A DNA stretch of 45,705 nucleotides from positions 1 through 45,705 of the forward strand of contig JAHCAZ010000028.1 in NCBI GenBank assembly GCA_019634615.1. The letters run 5' to 3'. The translations under genes and the position numbers were made by a program. Positions within the stretch are counted from its first letter, which is position 1. The number at the start of each line of letters is the position of its first letter. The notes below the pieces were generated by a model. That model saw nothing but the letters and a program-made list of their open reading frames with translations. It ran no database searches and was not told the DNA's origin. This stretch comes from Opitutaceae bacterium (GTDB lineage Bacteria > Verrucomicrobiota > Verrucomicrobiia > Opitutales > Opitutaceae). Below are positions 25,637 to 33,296 of this stretch, piece by piece.

Positions 25637-26155
25637 ATGCTAAAAGCCATTCTCAATCTGATCCTGATGAGCCTCCCGTTGTGCGCGTTTGCGCAGTCTA
25701 CGAAGGCGATCCCATTCCCGGAACTCACGCCGCCCTATTTCGTGGATCGCTACGGCTCGGCAAAGTCTTCCAAGAACGTCTCCAATTTCAGCTTTGTTCA
25801 CCCCAAGCGTGGGGCCATCGACGTGAAGGGTCCGTTCAGCGTCCGTGAGTTTCGTCACGGAGACTTGAGAACCGTCGCCGTATTCAAACTGCCGTCGCTC
25901 AAGCTCGCTGGCGTGAAGTACTACCTGAATCGATCCTGGACCCCCGAGCAGATCCAAGCGGCCTTGAGCGCCCTCGGGGCCGATTGGAAACCCTACGATG
26001 GCAATATCGGTTTCAAAGCGTGGCAGCTCCAAGATGGCACGATTGCCATCAGCATCCTAAATTCCCTGGAGATTCAATCAGCGGCGTTGGTCGAGACCAT
26101 CGTCAATGAAGTGGTAGCCAAAGACGCCGCACGTAAAGCCGTGCCGAAATTCTAG
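25637..26155 (+). CDS. Small secreted protein of unknown function
   Basis: 172 residues. Residues 1-19 form a signal peptide (MLKAILNLILMSLPLCAFA) with a probable cleavage AFA-QS. The mature part of about 150 residues is basic and mixed alpha/beta, with SFVHPKRGAIDVKGPFSVREF and LSALGADWKPYDGNIGFKAWQLQDGTIAISILNS as the most structured parts. No family was recognized. It starts 30 nt after hsdM; a role in restriction is unlikely, and it may be a chromosomal or cargo gene. The stop codon touches the first copy of the 78-bp direct repeat. Confidence 0.7.
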   Translation: MLKAILNLILMSLPLCAFAQSTKAIPFPELTPPYFVDRYGSAKSSKNVSNFSFVHPKRGAIDVKGPFSVREFRHGDLRTVAVFKLPSLKLAGVKYYLNRSWTPEQIQAALSALGADWKPYDGNIGFKAWQLQDGTIAISILNSLEIQSAALVETIVNEVVAKDAARKAVPKF

Positions 26156-26233
26156 TACCCCATTGCGCCCAAACCACTCCTTAAGGCCCTCCGCCGTTGA
26201 CTCGTCCGCGCCCCTCGCCCGAATCTCCCGCCA
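26156..26233 (+). repeat. 78-bp direct repeat, copy A
   Basis: 71 of 78 positions match copy B at 27483-27560, and the right half is nearly identical. In both copies the first part reads as the same peptide tail, YPIAPKPxLxALRR and stop, followed by identical non-coding sequence. It begins directly after the stop of the secreted-protein gene. Confidence 0.9.
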
Positions 26234-26265
26234 GTAATAAGCTCGTAGATACCATCTGCGGCCGG

Positions 26266-26343
26266 ATGACCAAAGCCACCTTATTCAGCATCGAGGACCA
26301 GTACCTACTTACCCTCCGCCGCCACCTGCGCGGCACTGGCTGA
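26266..26343 (+). CDS. Possible 25-residue peptide before rhuM
   Basis: An open frame reading MTKATLFSIEDQYLLTLRRHLRGTG ends 7 nt before the RhuM-like gene. Composition looks protein-like and the position suits a leader or coupled peptide, but there is no ribosome-binding site or homologue I can name. The rest of the stretch 26234-26350 shows nothing else. Confidence 0.25.
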   Translation: MTKATLFSIEDQYLLTLRRHLRGTG

Positions 26344-26350
26344 TACCCTC

Positions 26351-27379
26351 ATGACCGATCAAGCCCTTCCTTCCGGCGAATTTCTCCTCTACACGACCGC
26401 TGACGGAAAGACGCGGGTGGAGTGCCGGTTCGCGGACGAAACCCTCTGGCTGTCGCAGGCTTTGATGGCTGAGCTTTACGATCGGTCCAAACAAACGATC
26501 AGCGAGCATCTGCAAAACCTGTTCGATGAAAGCGAGTTGGACGAAAATTCAGTTGTCCGGAATTTCCGGACGACTGCCGCTGACGGTAAGGCTTATGAAG
26601 TGCAGTATTACAGCCTCGCGGCCATCTTGGCGGTCGGGTTTCGCGTCAAATCCTCGCGCGGCACACAATTTCGAAAGTGGGCCAATGCCCGGCTGCAGGA
26701 GTATCTCGTCAAAGGGTTCACGATGGACGACGAGCGGCTCAAGCACCCCCCGGTGCCGGGGGCTTCGCCGGTTCCGGATTACTTCGACGAGATGCTGGCC
26801 CGCATTCGCGACATTCGGGCGAGCGAGCGGCGGATGTATCTGCGCGTGCGGGAAATCTTCGCCCTGGCGGCCGACTACGCGCCGGCGGGGCGAGAGACCA
26901 CGCAGTTTTTCCGCGTCATCCAAAACAAGCTGCACTTTGCCGCTACAGGCAAGACTGCGGCCGAACTCATCGCCGAGCGGGCCGACGCCAGCCGGGCCAA
27001 CATGGGTCTCACTACCTGGAAGGGCGAAATAGTCCGGAAGACCGATGTGACGGTGGCCAAAAACTACCTGAGGCCCGAAGAAGTGGACGAACTGAACCGC
27101 ATCGTCGTAATGTGGCTCGACTTTGCCGAGGACCAAGCCCGGCGTCGCAAGCAGATATTCCTGCACCAGTGGCAGGATAAACTGGATGAGTTCCTGCGCT
27201 TCAACAACCGGGCCGTGTTGCCAGGCGCCGGCTCAATTAGCAAAGAGGAGGCAGACCAGCACGCCGCCGCCGAATATGCCGAGTTCGAGGAACGCCGGCG
27301 CCGGTTTCAGGAGGATAAAGGCGCCGAGGATGCCATTCGCCAGATCGAGAATCTCGCGAAGGATCCACCCGCCCTATGA
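26351..27379 (+). CDS. RhuM-family (virulence RhuM-like) protein
   Basis: 342 residues. The N-terminal region LWLSQALMAELYDRSKQTISEHLQNLFDESEL looks like a helix-turn-helix and is followed by the family hallmark NSVVRNFRTTAADGKAYEVQYYSLAAILAVGFRVKSSRGTQFRKWANARLQEYLVKGF. A second part (about 170-300) holds NKLHFAATGKTAAELIAERADASRANMGLTTWKG, also conserved. RhuM proteins were named in a Salmonella pathogenicity island and frequently accompany type I restriction loci and phage regions. Biochemical role is unknown. It lies between two copies of a 78-bp direct repeat. Confidence 0.9.
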   Translation: MTDQALPSGEFLLYTTADGKTRVECRFADETLWLSQALMAELYDRSKQTISEHLQNLFDESELDENSVVRNFRTTAADGKAYEVQYYSLAAILAVGFRVKSSRGTQFRKWANARLQEYLVKGFTMDDERLKHPPVPGASPVPDYFDEMLARIRDIRASERRMYLRVREIFALAADYAPAGRETTQFFRVIQNKLHFAATGKTAAELIAERADASRANMGLTTWKGEIVRKTDVTVAKNYLRPEEVDELNRIVVMWLDFAEDQARRRKQIFLHQWQDKLDEFLRFNNRAVLPGAGSISKEEADQHAAAEYAEFEERRRRFQEDKGAEDAIRQIENLAKDPPAL

Positions 27380-27383
27380 CCAC

Positions 27384-27527
27384 CCTGGGCAGCAATGTTT
27401 CGGTTGGTTTCGGGACGGCCGCTGGCAGACGGTCTTTGGTCTGATAGTTGCGCACGACGGCACGGTGCCGGAGCTCGCCAATTACCCCATTGCGCCGAAG
27501 CCACGCCTGATCGCCCTCCGCCGTTGA
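27384..27527 (+). pseudogene. Possible 3' gene remnant ending in direct-repeat copy B
   Basis: The frame ending at 27527 reads HPGQQCFGWFRDGRWQTV and continues to ELANYPIAPKPRLIALRR and stop. It has no start codon of its own beyond the rhuM stop. Copy A of the repeat encodes almost the same tail, so both may be leftovers of the 3' end of one lost gene. The parent family was not recognized. Confidence 0.3.
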
Positions 27528-27560
27528 CTCGTCCGCGCCCCTCGTCCGAATCTCCCGCCA
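27483..27560 (+). repeat. 78-bp direct repeat, copy B, next to the tRNA gene
   Basis: The second copy of the repeat at 26156-26233, at a distance of 1327 bp. It ends 6 nt before the tRNA 5' end, so it may include part of the tRNA promoter region. Confidence 0.9.
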
Positions 27561-27566
27561 ACAACC

Positions 27567-27642
27567 GGGCCGATAGCTTAACGGTTAAAGCAGAGGACTC
27601 ATAATCCTTTGAGTCAGGGTTCGAATCCCTGTCGGCCCACCA
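27567..27642 (+). tRNA. tRNA with CAU anticodon (Met elongator or Ile2), CCA encoded
   Basis: The full cloverleaf can be drawn: acceptor GGGCCGA (27567-27573) with TCGGCCC (27632-27638), D stem GCTT/AAGC, anticodon stem GAGGA/TCCTT with loop CTCATAA and anticodon CAT at 27600-27602, a 5-nt variable loop, T arm CAGGG-TTCGAAT-CCCTG, discriminator A, then CCA. An initiator is excluded by the perfect first acceptor pair and the anticodon stem lacking three G-C pairs. Whether it reads AUG or, after lysidine modification, AUA cannot be settled by eye. Confidence 0.95.
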
Positions 27643-27649
27643 CTCTTGC

Positions 27650-28666
27650 GTGAGCCGAACCCCTGTTCAAAAACCGAGCCTAGTCGACGTGGCCAAACGG
27701 GCCAACGTGTCGATTTCCACGGTTTCGCGGACGATCACGCAGACCGGCGGCATCAGCGCCGCGACCCAGGCGCATGTGCGGCAGATCATGGAGGAAATGG
27801 GCTACAAGCCGAACCGCTTGGCGCGCCGGCTCCGGGCACGCGGCGGCAAGCGGCACCTCATCGGGCTCATCATCCCGAATATCCAAAACCCCTTTTTCGC
27901 CGACCTCGCGCGCGGCGCGGAAGATGCGGCCTACGCGAACGACTTCGCGGTGATGCTGTGCAACTACGACGAGGATCCGGTCAAAGAACGGTTCTACCTC
28001 GATGTCATGCAGGCCGAATCGGTCGACGGCATCATCCTGCCACCCGCGCATGAGGACGACCCCGACGTGCTCCGGGTCAAACGGGGCGGGATTCCCGTCA
28101 TCTGCGTGGATCGCCGGCTCAATGACCGCACCTGCGACACGGTGGAGGTGGACAACGAGGCCGGCGGATACCAGGCCACCGCCCTCCTGCTCGCCAAGGG
28201 CCACCGGCGCATTGGCCTGATCTCGGGTCCGGCCGACTCGTCGACGGGCCGCGGCCGCCTCGAGGGCTTTCGCCGCGCGCATGCGGAGGCCGGGGTGCCG
28301 GTCGACGAAGCCTTGATCCGCTTCGGCAACTTCAAGCAGGAGACCGGTCGCGCGATCGCCGAGGAACTCCTGTCATTATCCCGGCCGCCGACGGCGCTGT
28401 TTGCCGGCAACAACCTGATGCTGATGGGCGCGATCGAGACGATCTTCCGCCGTGGTCTCCAAATCCCGGCGCAGGTGGCCCTGGTCGGCTATGACGACCT
28501 GCCGCTCGCCGCCGTGTTCAACCCGCCGCTGACCGTCGTGCAGCAACCTGCCTACGAAGTGGGGCAGAAAGCCGCCGAACTGCTGTTCCGCCGGCTAAAC
28601 CAGCCCGACGCCGATCCGGTCACGGTCTGCCTCAAGCCGAACCTTATCATAAGAGGATCGGTATAA
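27650..28666 (+). CDS. LacI-family regulator of the ribose-type operon
   Basis: 338 residues from a GTG start. The helix-turn-helix SLVDVAKRANVSISTVSRTI and hinge MGYKPNRLARRLRAR occupy residues 10-65, followed by a periplasmic-binding-protein-like sensor domain (HLIGLIIPNIQNPFFADLARGAE ... ALVGYDDLPLAAVFNPPLTVVQQPAYEVG). The start codon lies only 7 nt after the CCA of the tRNA and no ribosome-binding sequence is possible there except within the tRNA, so expression is either leaderless after processing or from the shared transcript. It probably binds the palindrome at 28729-28742 to control the transport genes. Confidence 0.93.
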   Translation: MSRTPVQKPSLVDVAKRANVSISTVSRTITQTGGISAATQAHVRQIMEEMGYKPNRLARRLRARGGKRHLIGLIIPNIQNPFFADLARGAEDAAYANDFAVMLCNYDEDPVKERFYLDVMQAESVDGIILPPAHEDDPDVLRVKRGGIPVICVDRRLNDRTCDTVEVDNEAGGYQATALLLAKGHRRIGLISGPADSSTGRGRLEGFRRAHAEAGVPVDEALIRFGNFKQETGRAIAEELLSLSRPPTALFAGNNLMLMGAIETIFRRGLQIPAQVALVGYDDLPLAAVFNPPLTVVQQPAYEVGQKAAELLFRRLNQPDADPVTVCLKPNLIIRGSV

Positions 28667-28728
28667 ATAAGATAAGTCCAGGAACTGAACGCTGATCGAT
28701 GGTTGCCCAGAGGCGTTTTTTGAATTTA

Positions 28729-28742
28729 CGCAAACGTTTGCG
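28729..28742. promoter_or_regulatory. LacI-type operator, perfect 14-bp palindrome
   Basis: CGCAAACGTTTGCG is its own reverse complement with the central CG of LacI-family operators (compare PurR, RbsR and CcpA sites). It lies 75 nt before the binding-protein start and 62 nt after the regulator stop. The rest of the gap (28667-28817) shows a TTGCCC and TTGAAT as weak -35 candidates, without a convincing -10. Confidence 0.88.
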
Positions 28743-28817
28743 GCTGCAACCGTCGCTGCCGTCTTCGGCCCGTCCGTGCCGCTTCGGCGGCGCTGCGAAA
28801 TCCACCTCTTACTCCGC

Positions 28818-29768
28818 ATGAAATCCCTCACTTCCCTGTGTCTGGCTGTCGTCGCGATGGCCGCTGGCTGCCTGCTTGCCGGTTGCAGCAAGTCCGAAAC
28901 CGCCGCTGGCAACGCCCCCGCGAAACCGCGCGTGGCGCTGGTGATGAAGTCGCTCGCGAACGAGTTCTTTGGCACGATGACCGCGGGCGCGAAGGCGCAC
29001 CAGGCGGCCCATGCCGCCGACTACGAGCTGATCGCGAACGGCATCAAGAATGAGACCGACCTCTCCGAACAGGTGGCCTTGGTCGATCAGATGGTGGCGA
29101 TGCAGGTCTCGGCGATCGTGATCGCCCCGGCCGATTCGAAGGCGCTGGTCCCGGCGCTCAAGCGGGCGCGGCAGGCCGGCATCGTCGTGATCAATATCGA
29201 CAACCGCCTCGACGCCGCAGCGATGCAGGAGGCGGGATTGCAGGTGCCCTTTGTCGGTCCCGACAACCGGGCCGGCGCCCTGGCCGTCGGCCGCGTGGTC
29301 ACCGCCCGCCTGCAAAAGGGCGATGCCGTCGCGATCATCGAGGGCATTCCGACCGCCGACAACGGCCGGCAGCGCCGGCTCGGTTTCGAGGAGGCGATCA
29401 AGGAGGCCGGCCTGAATCTCGTCTCCGTCCAGAGCGGCCAGTGGGAGATGGAAAAGGCGAACACCGTCGCGGGCTCGCTGCTCAACGCCCACCCGAATCT
29501 GAAGGCGATCTTTTGCGCGAACGACAACATGGCGCTCGGCGCCGTCGCGGCGATCAAGGCCGCCGGCCGCGAAGGCCAGGTGCTCGTGGCCGGTTTTGAC
29601 AACATCAAGGCCATGGGTCCGCTGCTTGCCTCGGGCGCAGTCCTCGCCACGGCCGACCAGCACGGCGATCAGCTGGCCGTCTTCGGCATCGAGGCCGCCT
29701 TGGAGGCGCTGCGCCTCCAGCAGACCGGATCGGATCGCTCCACGCCGGTGGATGTGGTCGCGCGTTGA
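28818..29768 (+). CDS. Ribose-type sugar ABC transporter, substrate-binding lipoprotein
   Basis: 316 residues from the ATG at 28818, where a lipoprotein signal begins: MKSLTSLCLAVVAMAAGCLLAGCSK with lipobox LLAGC and Cys23. The mature protein is a type I periplasmic binding protein (Peripla_BP_4): VALVMKSLANEFFGTMTAGAKAH, AIVIAPADSKALVPALKRAR, IVVINIDNRLD and IFCANDNMALGAVAAIKAAG are RbsB-like. It captures a pentose or related sugar in the periplasm and delivers it to the permease. Located between operator and ATPase gene, 6 nt from the latter. Confidence 0.94.
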   Translation: MKSLTSLCLAVVAMAAGCLLAGCSKSETAAGNAPAKPRVALVMKSLANEFFGTMTAGAKAHQAAHAADYELIANGIKNETDLSEQVALVDQMVAMQVSAIVIAPADSKALVPALKRARQAGIVVINIDNRLDAAAMQEAGLQVPFVGPDNRAGALAVGRVVTARLQKGDAVAIIEGIPTADNGRQRRLGFEEAIKEAGLNLVSVQSGQWEMEKANTVAGSLLNAHPNLKAIFCANDNMALGAVAAIKAAGREGQVLVAGFDNIKAMGPLLASGAVLATADQHGDQLAVFGIEAALEALRLQQTGSDRSTPVDVVAR

Positions 29769-29774
29769 TCGCCG

Positions 29775-31292
29775 ATGGGAGAACCGCGGCTCAAGGCGAC
29801 CGGCCTGAAAAAGGCCTTCGGCCAGAATCTGGTCCTGCGCGGCCTGGATCTCGAAGTCGCGCCCGGCGAGATCCACGCGCTCATCGGCGGCAACGGCGCC
29901 GGCAAGTCCACGCTCTCGAAGATCCTGGCCGGCCTCGCGCCCGCCGACGCCGGGATCGTGACTCTGGATGGCGAACCCTACGCGGTGGCTTCACGCCAAG
30001 CGGCTCAGGCCCGCGGCGTGGTCATGGTCCTGCAGGAGCTGAGCGTCATCCCGACGCTCTCGGTCGCGGAGAATCTCTTCCTGAACGCGCTGCCAGCGCG
30101 CGCCGGCATCGTCGACCGGGCAAGACTCCATGAGCGCGCGGCGACGGCACTCCGCCTCGTCGGCCTCGCGAGTCTCGAACCGAGCCTGCCGGCCGGTGCG
30201 CTCGGCGTGGGCCAGCAGCAGCTCGTGGAGATCGCCGCGGGCCTGGCCCAGCAGTGCCGGGTCCTGATCCTCGACGAGCCCACGGCGGCGCTGTCGGGTG
30301 CCGAAGCCAACGTGCTGTTTGGCCTCCTGCGCGAGCTGCGCGCCGCGGGCACGTCGGTGCTCTACATCAGCCATCGCCTCGAGGAGATCAGTCAGCTCGC
30401 CGACCGCGTGAGCGTGCTGCGCGACGGGCAACTCGTGGCGACGCTGCCGGCCGCGACCCCGCGCGCGCAGCTGATCCAACTCATGGCGGGCACCACGGTG
30501 CAGCTCGGTTCGACCGCGCGGAATTCGGTCAAGGCCCGGCCGGCCCTACGCGTCCTCGATTTGCACGCGGGCCAGGCCGTGCGCGGCGTCTCACTCGATG
30601 TCTCCTGCGGCGAGATCGTCGGCCTTGGTGGCCTCGTGGGGGCCGGCCGCACGGAACTGCTCCGCGCCATCTACGGGGCGGATCGGCGCACCGCGGGGCG
30701 AACGCTGCTTGGCGACGATACGGTCGATTTCGCGCCGCGCGCGCCGGCGGACGCGGTGCGGCGGGGGATCGCTTACGTGCCCGAGGACCGCAAGCAGCAC
30801 GGCATCTTCGCGCCGCTGGCCGTGCGCTTCAACGCGGCCCTCATGCGGCTGCCCGTGCGGCGTGGTCTGGCTGGTTGGATCGACCGCGTGGCCGAGCGCC
30901 GGGCATCAACGCGCCTCCTGGAGGAAATGCAGGTCCGCTACGCCGATCTCGAGCAACCGCTGGCCGAGCTGAGCGGCGGCAACCAGCAGAAGATCGTCAT
31001 TGGCCGATGGCTGCCCTGCCAGGCCTCCCTTTGGCTGCTCGACGAACCGACCCGGGGCGTCGACGTGGCGGCGCGGCAGGGCATCTATGATCTCCTGCGG
31101 CGGATCGCCGATGCCGGCGCCGGCCTCCTCGTTGCCTCCAGCGACTACGAGGAGCTCGCGGCGCTCTGCGACCGCGTGCTCGTGCTGTCGCACGGCCAAG
31201 TGACGGGTTCCTTCACCCGGGAAACGCTCAACCCGCGCGATTTCATGACGGCCTGCTTTGCCGGCATCGCGCCGACGGGAGATCCAAATTGA
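29775..31292 (+). CDS. Sugar ABC transporter ATPase with two nucleotide-binding domains (RbsA type)
   Basis: 505 residues. Domain 1 (about 1-235) has Walker A GGNGAGKST, signature-like LGVGQQQLVEIAAGL and Walker B VLILDEPTAAL. Domain 2 (about 250-500) has the degenerate P-loop region GLVGAGRTEL usual for RbsA/AraG/XylG, signature LSGGNQQKIVIGRW and Walker B LWLLDEPTRGVDV. The ATPase energizes import by the single permease downstream. It begins 6 nt after the binding protein and ends 1 nt before the permease ATG. Confidence 0.95.
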   Translation: MGEPRLKATGLKKAFGQNLVLRGLDLEVAPGEIHALIGGNGAGKSTLSKILAGLAPADAGIVTLDGEPYAVASRQAAQARGVVMVLQELSVIPTLSVAENLFLNALPARAGIVDRARLHERAATALRLVGLASLEPSLPAGALGVGQQQLVEIAAGLAQQCRVLILDEPTAALSGAEANVLFGLLRELRAAGTSVLYISHRLEEISQLADRVSVLRDGQLVATLPAATPRAQLIQLMAGTTVQLGSTARNSVKARPALRVLDLHAGQAVRGVSLDVSCGEIVGLGGLVGAGRTELLRAIYGADRRTAGRTLLGDDTVDFAPRAPADAVRRGIAYVPEDRKQHGIFAPLAVRFNAALMRLPVRRGLAGWIDRVAERRASTRLLEEMQVRYADLEQPLAELSGGNQQKIVIGRWLPCQASLWLLDEPTRGVDVAARQGIYDLLRRIADAGAGLLVASSDYEELAALCDRVLVLSHGQVTGSFTRETLNPRDFMTACFAGIAPTGDPN

Positions 31293-31293
31293 G

Positions 31294-32259
31294 ATGAATA
31301 CCCTGCGTCGCTCCGCCGACTTCCTCTTCCTGGCGCTGTTGCTCGGCGTCCTGATCGCGTTCTTCAGCGGGATGAGCGACCACTTCTGGTCGATGCAGAC
31401 CGTCAACACCGTGGCGAACCGCATCCCGCCGCTCGCACTCGCGGCCATGGGCATGACGTTTGTGCTCATCGCGGGCGGGATCGACCTGTCCATCGGCTCG
31501 GTGGCGGCCCTGGCCGGCGCCGTTTTCGGCTGGCTGGTGGTGGACCGTGGCGTGTCCGTGCCGGTGGCGACCCTGGCCGCCTTGGGCGCCGGCGCCCTCT
31601 GCGGTTCGGCCAACGGAGCGCTCGTCAACTGGATGCGCATGCCGTCGTTCATCGTCACGCTCGGCCTCCTGGAGGGCGCCCGCGGCCTGGCGTACCTCGC
31701 GACGGATTCACAGACGAAATACCTGGGCGAGCGCCTCGGCGCGCTGCAGGCCACCGTGCCCGGGCTGGGCCTCTCGGTGGCGTTCCTGCTCGCGGTGGCA
31801 GGCGTGCTGGTGGCGCATTTCGTGATCACACGCATGGTGTTCGGCCGCCATGTCATCGCGGTCGGCACCAACGAGGAAGCGGCCCGGCTTGTGGGCCTGT
31901 CGCCCGGGAAAGTGCGGATGACCGTCTTCGTGCTGTCGGGCCTGGTCGCGGCCGCGGCCGGCCTCTGCCAAGTGTCGCGCCTGGGTGCGGCGGATCCCAA
32001 CGCCGGCGCCGGGCTCGAATTGTCGGCCATCGCCGCGGCCGTCATCGGCGGCACGAGCCTCATGGGTGGACGCGGCTCGATGCTCGCGACCTTTGTCGGC
32101 GTGCTGATCATCGCGACGCTGGAGGCGGGGCTCGCCCATCTCGGCGCATCGGAACCCGTCAAGCGGGTCGTGACCGGCGCGGTCATCGTCTGCGCCGTGG
32201 CGGCCGAGGCGGCGCGCTCCCGCTGGATGGCCCGCTGGTTGAATCGCTCCGGCAACTGA
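31294..32259 (+). CDS. Sugar ABC transporter permease (RbsC type)
   Basis: 321 residues from the ATG at 31294, one base after the ATPase stop. About nine hydrophobic helices and the BPD_transp_2 hallmark VLIAGGIDLSIGSVAALAGAVFG followed by MRMPSFIVTLGLLEGARGLAYL and AIAAAVIGGTSLMGGRGSM are visible. It would form a homodimeric channel with the double ATPase. The longer frame starting at 31258 overlaps the ATPase gene and is not preferred. Confidence 0.95.
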   Translation: MNTLRRSADFLFLALLLGVLIAFFSGMSDHFWSMQTVNTVANRIPPLALAAMGMTFVLIAGGIDLSIGSVAALAGAVFGWLVVDRGVSVPVATLAALGAGALCGSANGALVNWMRMPSFIVTLGLLEGARGLAYLATDSQTKYLGERLGALQATVPGLGLSVAFLLAVAGVLVAHFVITRMVFGRHVIAVGTNEEAARLVGLSPGKVRMTVFVLSGLVAAAAGLCQVSRLGAADPNAGAGLELSAIAAAVIGGTSLMGGRGSMLATFVGVLIIATLEAGLAHLGASEPVKRVVTGAVIVCAVAAEAARSRWMARWLNRSGN

Positions 32260-32296
32260 GTCCTGCAACGCGCCCGCCGGATCGAATTTTCCTGCC

Positions 32297-33259
32297 ATGA
32301 ACGCTTCATCATCCCAAGGCGGTCGCCGCCCGCGCATCGTCGTCGTGGGCAGCCTCAACGTTGACTATATCTGGAGCGTCCAGGAGCTGCCGCGTGCCGG
32401 CCAGACCGTGCTGGCCGGGGCCGGGCGAAACGAATTCGGGGGCAAGGGGGCGAACCAGGCGGTCGCCGCGGCCCGGCACGGCGGCGCGGTTTCCTTCCTC
32501 GGCTGTGTCGGCGACGATGCCGACGGCGCGCGCTATCGGCAATACCTCAGGGAACTCGGCGTGGACACGTCCGCGATCGCGTCCGTCGCCGGCGCCGCGA
32601 CCGGCGCCGCGCACATCTACGTGGATTGCCGCGGCGAGAACATGATCGTCGTGAGTGGCGGCGCCAATGATTGGCTCGAACCGGACCGGGTGGCGGAGGT
32701 GTTGACCGGGCGCCTGGCCGGCGCCGACGCGCTGGTCGCCCAGCTGGAGAGCCCCCTCGCCGCGGTGGCGGCCGCGCTGCGCCAGGCCCACGCGCAGGGG
32801 GTGCGCACGGTGCTCAATGCCTCGCCGTTCCACGCGCAATTCGCCTGGGATGTGCCCATCGACACGGTGATCGTGAACGAGCACGAACTGGAAGATTTCT
32901 TCGGCGTGACGGCGACGGGCCTCGGGGGTCTGGCGGTCGCGGGCCGGGCTGAGCTCCTTGAGCGGCACCGGATCGCGCACTTGGTCATCACCCAAGGTCG
33001 CGAGCCGACCTTGCACGTGTCCGCCCACGAGTTCCAGTCCGTGCCGACCTATCCGGTGGTGCCGAAGAATACCGTGGGCGCAGGCGACACCTTTGCCGGG
33101 ACATTGGCGGTTTGTCTGGCGCAGGGGATGGATTGGCCGGCGGCCTTGTGGCGGGCCAACGTGGCTGCCGGGCTGTCCACGCTTGCCGACGGAGTGCAGA
33201 CGGCCATCCCCTCGCTCGCGGAAGTGCTGCAGGCGGCGGGCCCGTCACCACGCGACTAG
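32297..33259 (+). CDS. rbsK: Ribokinase-like PfkB-family sugar kinase
   Basis: 320 residues. The N-terminal part has the ribokinase signature VVVGSLNVDYIW followed by FGGKGANQAVAAARHGG, and the C-terminal active-site motif is NTVGAGDTFAGTLA with the catalytic Asp in GAGDTF. ATVLNASPFHAQF and VIVNEHELEDFFG-like stretches also fit ribokinases. It would phosphorylate the imported sugar at C5 (D-ribose to ribose-5-phosphate if the substrate is ribose). It lies 37 nt after the permease. No rbsD mutarotase gene is present, so a different pentose or a nucleoside-derived sugar remains possible. Confidence 0.9.
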   Translation: MNASSSQGGRRPRIVVVGSLNVDYIWSVQELPRAGQTVLAGAGRNEFGGKGANQAVAAARHGGAVSFLGCVGDDADGARYRQYLRELGVDTSAIASVAGAATGAAHIYVDCRGENMIVVSGGANDWLEPDRVAEVLTGRLAGADALVAQLESPLAAVAAALRQAHAQGVRTVLNASPFHAQFAWDVPIDTVIVNEHELEDFFGVTATGLGGLAVAGRAELLERHRIAHLVITQGREPTLHVSAHEFQSVPTYPVVPKNTVGAGDTFAGTLAVCLAQGMDWPAALWRANVAAGLSTLADGVQTAIPSLAEVLQAAGPSPRD

Positions 33260-33296
33260 GCGGCGGGAGCCGCGCCGCCGCCACGCCGCCCGTCGC

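Noticed and set aside
27483..27566. The direct repeat as an integrase attachment site
   Set aside because: It lies 5' of the tRNA and does not contain tRNA 3'-end sequence; no integrase gene or second tRNA fragment was seen.
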